NCBI GenBank assembly: GCA_021158845.1
Contig: JAGGSY010000168.1
Span: forward strand, 1-16,074
Origin: Caldisericia bacterium
GTDB taxonomy: Bacteria > Caldisericota > Caldisericia > B22-G15
Reading direction: 5' to 3'
DNA length: 16,074 nucleotides
The position numbers were made by a program, and so were the translations under genes. The notes under the pieces are model-generated. The model had not been told where the DNA came from and made no database searches. It worked only from the letters and a program-made list of their open reading frames with translations. Of this stretch, positions 1 to 7,651 are shown piece by piece; positions within the stretch are counted from its first letter, which is position 1; each line of letters starts with the position of its first letter.

Positions 1-18
1 ACACAAAGGGAGGTAAAA

Positions 19-732
19 ATGGGATATTCATTAACTGAGAGCCTTGAGGACTATCTACTTGAGATTTTTATATTGAGTAAGGAGAAGGGGATTGTAAGAA
101 TAAAAGATATTGCCAAAAGAAGACATGTAAAACTTCCATCTGTGGTAAGTGCATTGAAAGAATTATCCAAAAGAGCTCTTATAAATCATGAAAAATATGG
201 TTATGTGGCTCTAACCGAGGCGGGAATTAAAGAGGCAAAAAGAGTTTACGAAAGACACAAAACAATATACAAATTTTTACATGAAATCCTTGGAATAGAG
301 GAAGAGATAGCAGAAAAGGATGCACATAAAATGGAGCATGACCTCAACAAACAAACCATAGAACTCCTTACAAAATTTATTGAGTTTGTGGAAAAAAATC
401 CTGTAAGTGATAAACCAAGATGGCTTGAACACTTTAGATATTTTGTAAAGACTGGAAAATTCCCTGAAAGAGAGTGTAAAAAAGGAGGTAAAAAAACAAT
501 GGAAAGAAATCTAAGTGAGTTAAAGGTTGGAGAAGAGGGAAGGATTTTAAGAATTAAGAGTGGAATTGGTGCTTTAAAGACAAAACTTCTTGATATGGGT
601 GCAGTACCCGGGACAGTTGTTAAAGTGGAGAAGGTTGCACCATTGGGTGATCCAATAGATATTTTAATACTTGGCTATCACCTCTCTCTAAGGAGAGAGG
701 AGGCAGAAAAAATAGTAGTTGAGAAGATATGA
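19..732 (+). CDS. DtxR/MntR-family metal-dependent repressor with C-terminal FeoA (SH3-like) domain
   Basis: A probable iron- or manganese-sensing repressor of the feo operon it heads. The 237-residue protein has an N-terminal winged helix (about residues 5-68), a dimerisation and metal-binding helical region (about 70-127), a basic linker (about 129-160) and a FeoA/SH3-like domain (about 161-237). Candidate metal ligands by comparison with MntR and DtxR are D11, H80, H103, E106 and H107. The position equivalent to MntR Glu11 is Leu14, and MntR Glu99 is replaced by His103, so metal preference may differ from classical MntR. The start has a good ribosome site (GGGAGGT at 8-14). The stop overlaps the next feoA by ATGA. 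Length and domain order match DtxR/IdeR. An internal ribosome site and ATG at 481-501 precede the FeoA domain. Family assignment is firm; the metal sensed is inferred. Confidence 0.88.
   Translation: MGYSLTESLEDYLLEIFILSKEKGIVRIKDIAKRRHVKLPSVVSALKELSKRALINHEKYGYVALTEAGIKEAKRVYERHKTIYKFLHEILGIEEEIAEKDAHKMEHDLNKQTIELLTKFIEFVEKNPVSDKPRWLEHFRYFVKTGKFPERECKKGGKKTMERNLSELKVGEEGRILRIKSGIGALKTKLLDMGAVPGTVVKVEKVAPLGDPIDILILGYHLSLRREEAEKIVVEKI
481..501 (+). promoter_or_regulatory. Internal ribosome-binding site and in-frame ATG before the FeoA domain
   Basis: Inside the regulator gene, AAAGGAGGT (481-489) stands nine bases before an ATG at 499-501, in the same frame as the regulator (codon 161). This is as strong as the sites in front of the true genes here. 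It falls exactly at the linker/FeoA-domain border, so a free 77-residue FeoA-like protein (499-732) could be made from the same message. The site also encodes the Lys-Lys-Gly-Gly-Lys-Lys stretch of the linker. Use of the internal start is inferred. Confidence 0.5.
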
Positions 733-974
733 TGGCGTTAGCATTTGGTAGGCCTGGTGAAGAATTTGAAGTGGCTGAGTTAAGAGGTGGAAGAGGTTTT
801 ATTAGAAGGCTATCTGAAATGGGAATATATCCAGGGGTAAAATTGTCCATTGTATCAAATCAGGGATTTGGCCCAATAATACTTGCCGTCAATTCTACAA
901 GGATTGCCATAGGAAGAGGTATGGCAATGAAAATCATAGTTAAACCTTTGAAAACAAAGGAGGAGATACCATGA
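729..974 (+). CDS. feoA: FeoA, ferrous iron transport accessory protein
   Basis: A small cytoplasmic SH3-like protein of 81 residues that partners FeoB in ferrous iron uptake. Typical FeoA features are the pattern of hydrophobic strands, the conserved 'RRLSEMGIYPG' segment (about residues 26-36) and a C-terminal 'AIGRGMAMKI' strand. It is the second FeoA-type domain in the operon, the first being the C-terminus of the upstream regulator. It overlaps that regulator by four bases (ATGA) and feoB by four bases, so all three are probably translationally coupled. A second in-frame ATG at 732 is an equally plausible start; no strong ribosome site separates them. Confidence 0.88.
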   Translation: MMALAFGRPGEEFEVAELRGGRGFIRRLSEMGIYPGVKLSIVSNQGFGPIILAVNSTRIAIGRGMAMKIIVKPLKTKEEIP

Positions 975-2998
975 AGACAATTGAAAAATTAAAAACAATT
1001 AGGGTTGCATTGGCTGGTAACCCAAATTCTGGGAAATCAACTATTTTTAATGCCCTTACAGGGGGGCATGCTCATGTGGGAAACTGGCCTGGTGTAACCG
1101 TAGAGAAAAAAGAGGGGAAATTTGAATATAATGGATACAACATAATCGTAACAGACCTTCCAGGAACTTATAGTCTTACAGCATACTCCATTGATGAAAG
1201 AATTGCAAGAGATTACATTGTAAAGGAAAAACCAGATGTTGTAGTTTGTGTTGTGGACTCAACAAATCTTGAGAGAAACCTTTATCTTTTAATATCTCTT
1301 CTTGAACTTGGGGCAAATGTAGTTCTTGATTTAAATATGGCAGATATTATCGAACAAAGAAAAATTAAAATTGATACTAAAAGGATTGAAGAGTTATTGG
1401 GGATTCCAGTCGTAATGACCTCTGGAATAAAGGGGACAGGATTGGATAAATTAAAGGAGGCTATAATAAAGGCGAAAGATAGAAAAGGAAGTTCAGTAAA
1501 AATTAACTATGGGAAAGAAATAGAAGAGGTTATAAGAAAGATTGAAGAACAACTTGATGGTATAGTCTCCCCCTATCCAAAGAGATTTCTTAGTCTGAAA
1601 CTACTTGAAGGAGATAGTGGGATAATTGAAGAGGTTAAGAAAGCAGGATATGAAAATGTAGTTAAAACGGCACTTCAGGAATCTTCAAGACTTGAAAAGG
1701 AATTCGGATTTGATATAGAAACAGAGATAATAGAAAAAAGATATGGATTTATACAGGGAATTATTCAACAATGTGTAAAAAAGCTTACTACAATAGAGGA
1801 AAAACTCACTGTTTCAGATAAGATAGATAAGATCGTAACAAATAGATGGCTTGGAATACCAATTTTTGCGTTTATGATGTGGCTTACATTCCAGCTCACC
1901 TTCACAATTGGGGGCTTTTTTGCAGACTACATTGATACTTTTTTTGGTTGGCTTGCTGAATCTTCCTCTACCTGGCTTTTATCAAGTGGTGCTCCCAATT
2001 GGTTTGCCTCTCTTGTTGGAGATGGAATTATAAGCGGAGTGGGTGCTGTTCTTGTATTTCTACCAAACATCATGATTATGTTCCTCTTCCTCTCCTTCCT
2101 TGAAGATGTGGGATATATGGCAAGAGCAGCTTTTATTATGGATAAAGCAATGCATGCAATTGGTCTTCCGGGAAAATCCTTTATCCCAATGATACTTGGA
2201 TTTGGTTGTAATGTTCCAGCAATTATGTCAACAAGAACAATTTCAGATGAAAGGGACAGGCTTCTTACAATACTAATAAATCCCTTCATTTCATGTTCAG
2301 CAAGACTCCCAGTTTACATCCTTTTCACAGGAATTTTCTTTAAAAAGAATCAAGGACTTATAGTTTTCTCTCTCTATGCACTTGGAATTTTAATCGCAAT
2401 TTTATCTGCAAAACTATTTAAATCCACAATACCAAAACTTAAAGGACCAGTAAGTCCCCTTGTTATGGAACTTCCACCATACAGGCTCCCAAGTTTAAAG
2501 GTTGTCTCAATCCATACATGGGAGAGAAGTAGAGAATTTTTAAAGAAGGCAGGAACAATAATCTTTGCTGGTGTTATTCTTATATGGCTTCTTGCAAGCA
2601 TTCCTCAATCTGCTGAGTATGCAAGTGAAGCAACACTTATTGGAAGATTGGGGAAATTTTTTGCTCCTCTACTCAAACCAGCAGGATTTCCATTCTGGCA
2701 GGCAGCAGTTGCGCTATTTTTTGGAATAATAGCAAAGGAAGTTGTTGTTGGAACTTTTGGAACCCTCTTTGGTGGAGAAGAGAATCTATCTATAGCACTA
2801 TCAAAAATGTTCACTCCACTTTCAGCATACTCATTTATGGTAATGAGCCTTTTATACATTCCATGTATAGCTTCAATCGGTGTTATTTTTAGAGAAACTA
2901 ACAGTTGGAAATGGACTGCATTTGCCGTTATCTATAGTCTAATCGTTGGATGGGGTGTAGCAGTTTTAATCTATCAGATAGGTTCATTATTAATTTAA
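971..2998 (+). CDS. feoB: FeoB, ferrous iron transporter
   Basis: A 675-residue Fe(II) transporter of the inner membrane with an N-terminal GTPase domain. G-protein motifs are visible: G1 GNPNSGKST (16-24), the G2 region VTVEKKEG (42-49), G3 DLPG (62-65), G4 NMAD (122-125) and G5 TSG (150-152). A helical spacer domain spans about 165-285. The membrane part begins near 293 and holds both conserved gate motifs, GFGCNVPAIM (410-419, with C413) and SCSARLP (441-447, with C442). The length is near the family norm and no motif is broken. The start follows a strong AAGGAGGAG site and overlaps feoA by four bases. No FeoC follows; the operon ends at a hairpin terminator. Confidence 0.97.
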   Translation: MKTIEKLKTIRVALAGNPNSGKSTIFNALTGGHAHVGNWPGVTVEKKEGKFEYNGYNIIVTDLPGTYSLTAYSIDERIARDYIVKEKPDVVVCVVDSTNLERNLYLLISLLELGANVVLDLNMADIIEQRKIKIDTKRIEELLGIPVVMTSGIKGTGLDKLKEAIIKAKDRKGSSVKINYGKEIEEVIRKIEEQLDGIVSPYPKRFLSLKLLEGDSGIIEEVKKAGYENVVKTALQESSRLEKEFGFDIETEIIEKRYGFIQGIIQQCVKKLTTIEEKLTVSDKIDKIVTNRWLGIPIFAFMMWLTFQLTFTIGGFFADYIDTFFGWLAESSSTWLLSSGAPNWFASLVGDGIISGVGAVLVFLPNIMIMFLFLSFLEDVGYMARAAFIMDKAMHAIGLPGKSFIPMILGFGCNVPAIMSTRTISDERDRLLTILINPFISCSARLPVYILFTGIFFKKNQGLIVFSLYALGILIAILSAKLFKSTIPKLKGPVSPLVMELPPYRLPSLKVVSIHTWERSREFLKKAGTIIFAGVILIWLLASIPQSAEYASEATLIGRLGKFFAPLLKPAGFPFWQAAVALFFGIIAKEVVVGTFGTLFGGEENLSIALSKMFTPLSAYSFMVMSLLYIPCIASIGVIFRETNSWKWTAFAVIYSLIVGWGVAVLIYQIGSLLI

Positions 2999-3049
2999 AG
3001 AAAGTTAGTATATATTCTAAAAATCTTAAAAAAGAAAATTAATAATCTT

Positions 3050-3088
3050 GCAACTCCGGGTGCCTGGCACTCAGAGTTGCATTTTTTC
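3050..3088 (+). terminator. Rho-independent terminator of the feo operon
   Basis: GCAACTC (3050-3056) pairs with GAGTTGC (3074-3080). Within it GTGC (3060-3063) pairs with GCAC (3067-3070) around a CTG loop, joined by one mismatch, a G-C pair and a G-U pair. Six T residues follow at 3082-3087. It lies about 50 bases after feoB and just before the promoter of the PHP gene. Confidence 0.9.
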
Positions 3089-3106
3089 TGCAAACGAAAG
3101 ATGTAG

Positions 3107-3112
3107 TATAAT
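3107..3112 (+). promoter_or_regulatory. -10 box of a probably leaderless promoter for the PHP gene
   Basis: A perfect TATAAT ends eight bases before the GTG start at 3121, which places the expected transcript start at about 3119. No ribosome-binding sequence fits between the two. No good -35 is seen; the T-run of the preceding terminator occupies that place. Confidence 0.65.
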
Positions 3113-3120
3113 CAAAAACG

Positions 3121-4146
3121 GTGAAAAAATTTTACGATTATTCTGGTGTTGTTCATGTGCATACAACCTTCTCAGGGGACAGCGAACTTCCCCCAGAATC
3201 TCTTATCTCTTATGCAAAGAGATTTAATGTTGATTTTGTAATAATAACTGATCATAACTCAATAGAGGCAAAATACTTTGAGGGATTCCATGATGGTATT
3301 CTATTTCTTGTTGGTGAGGAGATAACTCCAGAGGATGGAAACCATCTTCTTGCCTTTGATATTGAAAAATTCATACCCCCATCAAGAAATCCACAGAAGA
3401 TGATAGATGAGGTGAATAAACAGGGAGGGTTATCCTTTATCGAACACCCATTCTTTGAGGGAAATAGATATATAAAGAGGAATGTAAAGATGAAGTGGCT
3501 TGATTGGGGTGTTAAAGATTACACAGGGATGTCAATTTTCAATTACACATGCGATGGTGGTGAGAGGATGACTCCTCTTCTTATGGTTATCTTCTATTTC
3601 TTTCCCGGTCTTGACAGGGATAGACCCAATGAAAAAACAATAAGGAAATGGGATGAACTAACCTTAAAAAGAAAAACTGTGGGTATAGGCACAGTGGATG
3701 CACATTTTGTTTACTTAAGATTTGGAAAGAGAAAGATAGAGACATTCCCATTTATATACTACTTCAATTCAATAAGAACCCATGTTTTGTGTGAAGATAA
3801 AATATCTCCTCAATCTATGTACGAAGCCATGAGAAAGGGGCATGTTTATGTATCTCACAACTACTTAGGGTCAGGAAAGGGTTTTATGTTCTGGACAGAA
3901 GTGGGGGATAAAAATTATATAATGGGAGACGAAATTAAATTTAGAGATGGGATAAAGCTAATTGCAAAAACACCTCTTAAAGCAAAAATTAGAATTATAA
4001 AGGATGGGAAGAAGGTAAAGGAAGTTTTTGGAAGAGAGATCTCTTATGAAGTTAAAGAACCTGGGGTCTATAGGATTGAAACAGATAGATTTCACAGACT
4101 TCATTTCAATCCATGGATATATTCAAATCCCATCTATATAAGATGA
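3121..4146 (+). CDS. PHP-domain metal-dependent phosphoesterase
   Basis: A 341-residue cytoplasmic protein of the PHP (polymerase and histidinol phosphatase) superfamily, most like the stand-alone CehA/McbA-type hydrolases. PHP metal-ligand motifs appear in order: HVH (H12, H14), ITDHN (D44, H45), GEE (66-67), GNHLLAF (H75), EHPF (H109) and TVDAH (D193, H195). The C-terminal part (about 245-341) looks like a beta-rich accessory domain. The GTG start gives the usual short lead before the first HxH motif; there is no ribosome site and a -10 box lies immediately upstream. It stands between the feo terminator and the molybdenum-cofactor genes, with its own promoter. The substrate cannot be told from sequence; phosphate monoesters or nucleotides are usual in the family. 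Confidence 0.85.
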   Translation: MKKFYDYSGVVHVHTTFSGDSELPPESLISYAKRFNVDFVIITDHNSIEAKYFEGFHDGILFLVGEEITPEDGNHLLAFDIEKFIPPSRNPQKMIDEVNKQGGLSFIEHPFFEGNRYIKRNVKMKWLDWGVKDYTGMSIFNYTCDGGERMTPLLMVIFYFFPGLDRDRPNEKTIRKWDELTLKRKTVGIGTVDAHFVYLRFGKRKIETFPFIYYFNSIRTHVLCEDKISPQSMYEAMRKGHVYVSHNYLGSGKGFMFWTEVGDKNYIMGDEIKFRDGIKLIAKTPLKAKIRIIKDGKKVKEVFGREISYEVKEPGVYRIETDRFHRLHFNPWIYSNPIYIR

Positions 4147-4155
4147 TGTTATAAT
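4147..4155 (+). promoter_or_regulatory. Extended -10 promoter, leaderless start of the molybdopterin gene
   Basis: TGTTATAAT is an extended -10 (TG, one base, TATAAT at 4150-4155). Six bases later the ATG at 4162 begins, so the predicted first transcribed base is the A of the start codon. It begins inside the last bases of the PHP gene stop region. No ribosome site and no clear -35 are seen. Confidence 0.7.
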
Positions 4156-4161
4156 TATCTT

Positions 4162-5190
4162 ATGGCAAAGATAGAATGGGTAAAGGTTGAAGACTCTGAA
4201 GGGCTTATTCTTGCTCATGATTTAACAGGCATCGTTCCTTTCAAATCAAAGGGAGCTGTTCTAAGGAAGGGACATAGAATTAAAAGGGAGGATATACCTC
4301 TTTTACTGAAGATAGGAAAAGAAAAGGTTATGATTCTATCCCTTGATGAAAATGAAATTCATGAGGATGACGCAGCCCTATTTATTGCAGAGAGAGCAAC
4401 TGGAGAAAACATTGAATTAAAAAAACCAGGAGAGGCATGGATTGAAGGATACTCAAAGATAGATGGTCTGTTTAAGGTTAAAGTCAAATTATTGAAACAG
4501 GGGCTCACAATAGAAGAAATTGTTATAGCTACAATTCCATCAAACACACCTGTAAAGAAAGGGATGAGGGTTACAAAGATAAAGATTGTTCCCCTGTTTA
4601 TAAAAGAAGAGAAACTAAAAAGATTTGAGGATTTAATTCTTGGCGGTCCAATAATGGATGTCATTCCATATAAAATTAAAACCGCTGGCGTTGTCACTGT
4701 GGGCAATGAAATAGTTTCAGGAAGAGTAAAGGATGCCTTTGGTCCATTAATTAGAGAAAAATTGGAAGATTATGGAGTTTGCATGTGTGAGCAACTTATT
4801 GTTAAAGATGAAATAGGTGAGATAGAAGATGCAATCCTTGAAGAAATCTCCCTTAGTAGAGAGCTCGTTATTGTAACTGGTGGTTTGTCACCAGATGATT
4901 TTACAGCAAGAGCAATATCAAATGTTGGAAAAATAGCTGTTAGAGGTGTTCCAATGTCTCCTGCAGCTATGCTTACCATTGCATACAGAAATGATGTTCC
5001 AATAGTTGGAATACCTGCTGGTGCTTTAACAAATAGAATAACCTCTTTTGATGTATTTTTACCAAGAATTCTTGCTGGAGAGAAAATAACAAGAAAGAAG
5101 GTTGTTGAACTTGCAAATGGTGGACTTTGTATGAATTGTGAGAATTGTAATTTTCCATTTTGTTCCTTTGGAAAAGGGGGTGAATTATGA
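4162..5190 (+). CDS. MoeA/MogA-like molybdopterin-binding protein with C-terminal Cys motif
   Basis: A 342-residue cytoplasmic protein. The MoCF (molybdopterin-binding) domain covers about 172-305 and shows TVGNEIVSGRVKDAF (179-193), VTGGLSPDD (238-246) and GIPAG (283-287), the expected phosphate- and pterin-binding loops. The N-terminal half (1-165) resembles the accessory part found in molybdopterin-binding proteins that accompany XdhC. The C-terminus holds four cysteines (C323, C326, C329, C334) followed by SFGKG, a possible metal or iron-sulfur site. It overlaps the mocA-like gene by four bases, so the product probably helps load or modify the molybdenum cofactor for a hydroxylase. It is not a full MoeA, and the precise step is not known. 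Confidence 0.85.
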   Translation: MAKIEWVKVEDSEGLILAHDLTGIVPFKSKGAVLRKGHRIKREDIPLLLKIGKEKVMILSLDENEIHEDDAALFIAERATGENIELKKPGEAWIEGYSKIDGLFKVKVKLLKQGLTIEEIVIATIPSNTPVKKGMRVTKIKIVPLFIKEEKLKRFEDLILGGPIMDVIPYKIKTAGVVTVGNEIVSGRVKDAFGPLIREKLEDYGVCMCEQLIVKDEIGEIEDAILEEISLSRELVIVTGGLSPDDFTARAISNVGKIAVRGVPMSPAAMLTIAYRNDVPIVGIPAGALTNRITSFDVFLPRILAGEKITRKKVVELANGGLCMNCENCNFPFCSFGKGGEL

Positions 5191-5798
5191 AATTAGCAGG
5201 AATTGTAATAGCAGCAGGTGAAGGAAGAAGAATGGGAAGACTTAAGCAACTTCTTCCATGGAAAAACTCCACAGTTCTTGGAACAATAATTGACACACTT
5301 AAAGAGACATCCCTTGAAAAAATTTACATAGTTCTTGGATACAAACACGAAGAGGTATTTTCGGGAATTAAAAAACACCTTTCAGAGAAAACCGAGGTGG
5401 TTATAAATAATAGATATAAGGAGGGGATGCTTTCATCAATTCAGGAAGCAGTAAAAAGAATTCCAGATGATTTCTATGGTTTTCTCCTCTTTCTTGGGGA
5501 TCAACCCTTTGTAAAGAAAGAGACTGTGGAGAAGGTAGTTGAAAGGGCAAAGATGGGAGACTATCCAATAATTGTTGCATGTTTTAAAGGCGAGAGAGGG
5601 CATCCAACCTTTGTAAGCCTCTCTCTTAAAGAAAAAATCCTCTCCCTCTCTCCAAGAAAAGAGGGATTAAGAAAAATAATCTATGATGAAAGAAATAAAA
5701 ACATGGTTCTTGACCTTGAAACAGAAGACCCTGATGTTGTAAGAGATATGGATACATATGATGATTATTTAAGGGAAAAGGAGAGACACAATGCATGA
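5187..5798 (+). CDS. mocA: MocA-like molybdenum cofactor nucleotidyltransferase
   Basis: A 203-residue GT-A fold nucleotidyltransferase, probably transferring CMP to the molybdenum cofactor to give the dinucleotide form used by xanthine-dehydrogenase-family enzymes. The N-terminal nucleotide-binding signature AAGEGRRMGRLKQLLPW (9-25, with Lys20) is intact, followed by LGDQP with the metal-binding Asp (about 98-102), a GHP motif near 134 and the family C-terminal DMDTYDDY. The length is typical. The start is preceded by AAAGGGGGTG and overlaps the molybdopterin-protein stop (ATGA). The 3' end overlaps xdhC by eight bases. Cytidylyl rather than guanylyl transfer is inferred from the XdhC neighbour. 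Confidence 0.88.
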   Translation: MKLAGIVIAAGEGRRMGRLKQLLPWKNSTVLGTIIDTLKETSLEKIYIVLGYKHEEVFSGIKKHLSEKTEVVINNRYKEGMLSSIQEAVKRIPDDFYGFLLFLGDQPFVKKETVEKVVERAKMGDYPIIVACFKGERGHPTFVSLSLKEKILSLSPRKEGLRKIIYDERNKNMVLDLETEDPDVVRDMDTYDDYLREKERHNA

Positions 5799-6555
5799 TA
5801 AGGAAATATTTGAAAAGGCAAATGAACTCCTTAAAAAGGGTGAAGTTTTCTCCATTGTAACAATAATTGAGGCAGAGGGTTCTGCACCGGGAAAACCGGG
5901 ATTTAAAATGCTTGTTACAAGGGACGGTGAATCCATTGGAACTGTTGGTGGAGGAAGTTTGGAACATATTTTAATTAAAAAGGCGGTAAAGGCAATTGAA
6001 TCTCAAAAAAGAATTTTATATAAAACTCAACTAAAGGATATAGGGATGAGTTGTGGGGGAAATGTGGTGGCATTTGTGGATGTTATAGGTATTATGGATA
6101 GAGTAATAATATTTGGTGGTGGTCATGTGGGGCTTGCCATATACAAGGTATTATCCCTACTGCCCTTTAATCTCATAGTTGTTGAAGATAGGGAGGAATT
6201 TGCAACAAAGGAGAGGTTTCCAAAGGCAGAAGTTATAAAAGAAGACCCGATACATTTTGCATCCTCCTTTGAAATTAAAGGAAGAGATTTTGTAATTTTA
6301 GTTACAAGATCTCATGAAATGGATTACAAAATTTTGAGGGAGATATTAAAGAGGGATAAAATACCATACTTTATTGGAATGATAGCAAGCAAAGCAAAGA
6401 CTGAAAAAATAAAGGGATGGCTTAGAAAGGATGGAATTTCAGAAGAAAGAATTAATGCCATTCATGCACCCTTGGGAGTTCCAATAAAGGCAAGAACTCC
6501 AGAGGAGATAGCAATAAGCGTTGTAGCTGAAATTATAAAAGAAAAGGAGAGATAA
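5791..6555 (+). CDS. xdhC: XdhC/CoxI-family molybdenum-enzyme maturation protein
   Basis: A 254-residue protein of the XdhC/CoxI family, which binds the molybdenum cofactor, supports its sulfuration and inserts it into xanthine dehydrogenase-type hydroxylases. Seen are the N-terminal XdhC_CoxI domain with EGSAPGKPG (29-37), GTVGGGSLE (50-58) and GMSCGG (85-90, with C88), then a Rossmann-like domain with GGGHVG (109-114) and a C-terminal TPEEIAISV. Common forms have GSTPR and GLDIGA where this one has GSAPG and GVPIKA. It overlaps the mocA-like gene by eight bases. The client hydroxylase is not in the window. The gene converges on the transporter with 21 bases between stops and no visible terminator. 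Confidence 0.9.
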   Translation: MHDKEIFEKANELLKKGEVFSIVTIIEAEGSAPGKPGFKMLVTRDGESIGTVGGGSLEHILIKKAVKAIESQKRILYKTQLKDIGMSCGGNVVAFVDVIGIMDRVIIFGGGHVGLAIYKVLSLLPFNLIVVEDREEFATKERFPKAEVIKEDPIHFASSFEIKGRDFVILVTRSHEMDYKILREILKRDKIPYFIGMIASKAKTEKIKGWLRKDGISEERINAIHAPLGVPIKARTPEEIAISVVAEIIKEKER

Positions 6556-6576
6556 TAATAAAAATCATTGATTAAA

Positions 6577-7617
6577 TTATCTTAAAAATGTTGTCCCTTC
6601 ATAGGTCTTTATAGCTGTAGTAATTAAAGTTATTGTCCACATAAACAGAAGTAAAAGATAGAGGGTGAATCCAATATGATCAATAATCTTAATGCCAGTC
6701 AACATTGATACAACATGGGTTGCTCCAGTATATGCTCCCAGAGGGAATATAAATGCCCACCATGTAAGTGCATAGGGCAACTTCACCTTTCTTATATAAT
6801 AGATAGTCATGGTTATTGCCATAAGGACCCACCAGATTCCAAAACCCCAGAAAATCGTTGATAGTGAAAGGATTGTAGCCTTATTCTGTATAAATGGCGA
6901 ATTCTTGATGAGATTGACAAAGGCAAGGGTACCTGCTCCGATGGGACCAAGATTTATCCATATTGTAGGTGCAAGAACATTTGGAAGAGGATGGTGAAGA
7001 ATAAATCTATACATACATACTGCAAGGAGAGCAACATATATGAAGAAGCCAGAACCAAAGCTGAAATAGTTTATAAAAATTACAAGTTCTCTGGCTACAC
7101 CCTGAAATGAGTTTATAAGGATACTTCCTGCAATGGGGATAACTATCAATCCAACAGGAGGGATAAACCATCCAGGATTGATGTGATCAAGCTTCACACT
7201 TTCTGATTTAAACATTATAAATGGAACAAGTATTGAGAAAAATATTGTAAAGATGGCTCCAATAATCCAGAGAATTCTTGCCATAGATATATTTTTTCCT
7301 ATAAGGATAAAATCTGAAGAGAGAACCAGGAGAGCTATGGATATTGTTGGATAGAAGTTGGACAAAACTGGATGCTCAAGATCAACAAGGGCATTCTTTT
7401 TGAACATAAACCAGCGAAGAATCCATGGAACAAGAAGGATAAAGAAGAGGAGAATATTGAAGTAGAGTAGAAAAACAGAGAATCCTTTAAGAAAAGGGAT
7501 GTATGTTGAATAAAAGCGACTTGTTATGGCAACAATTCCAGTTCCCATAACAGATGCAAACCATGATGGACTGAAATTCTTCACAATTTCACAACGGCAT
7601 CTAAGTTTTTTAAACAT
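6577..7617 (-). CDS. TDT/SLAC1-family membrane transporter (TehA-like)
   Basis: A 346-residue integral membrane protein with about ten hydrophobic segments, belonging to the tellurite-resistance/dicarboxylate transporter (TDT) or SLAC1-type anion channel family. Recognisable are the N-terminal SPSWFASVMGTGIVA segment after a short basic lead, HPVLSNFYPT after the second helix, the internal GPIGAGTLAF, and the C-terminal WWAFIFPLGA. The length is normal. The start at 7617 follows a good GGAGGTG site (7622-7628 on the minus strand). Known members move malate, sulfite, chloride or related anions; the substrate cannot be read from sequence. It is transcribed alone, divergent from the sigma factor gene and convergent with xdhC. 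Confidence 0.85.
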   Translation of the reverse strand: MFKKLRCRCEIVKNFSPSWFASVMGTGIVAITSRFYSTYIPFLKGFSVFLLYFNILLFFILLVPWILRWFMFKKNALVDLEHPVLSNFYPTISIALLVLSSDFILIGKNISMARILWIIGAIFTIFFSILVPFIMFKSESVKLDHINPGWFIPPVGLIVIPIAGSILINSFQGVARELVIFINYFSFGSGFFIYVALLAVCMYRFILHHPLPNVLAPTIWINLGPIGAGTLAFVNLIKNSPFIQNKATILSLSTIFWGFGIWWVLMAITMTIYYIRKVKLPYALTWWAFIFPLGAYTGATHVVSMLTGIKIIDHIGFTLYLLLLFMWTITLITTAIKTYEGTTFLR

Positions 7618-7651
7618 CTTTCACCTCCAAAATTAGTTTTAATATTTCCTT

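Noticed and set aside
19..732. DtxR-FeoA fusion as a novel architecture
   Set aside because: DtxR and IdeR normally carry a C-terminal SH3-like domain related to FeoA and have the same length, so the domain order itself is ordinary. Only the internal ribosome site is unusual.
1927..2289. Long open frame antisense to feoB
   Set aside because: It is a shadow of the feoB coding strand, with no ribosome site and no protein-like features.
6556..6576. Terminator between xdhC and the convergent transporter gene
   Set aside because: The 21-base gap is AT-rich with no stable hairpin or clear T-run after a stem on either strand.
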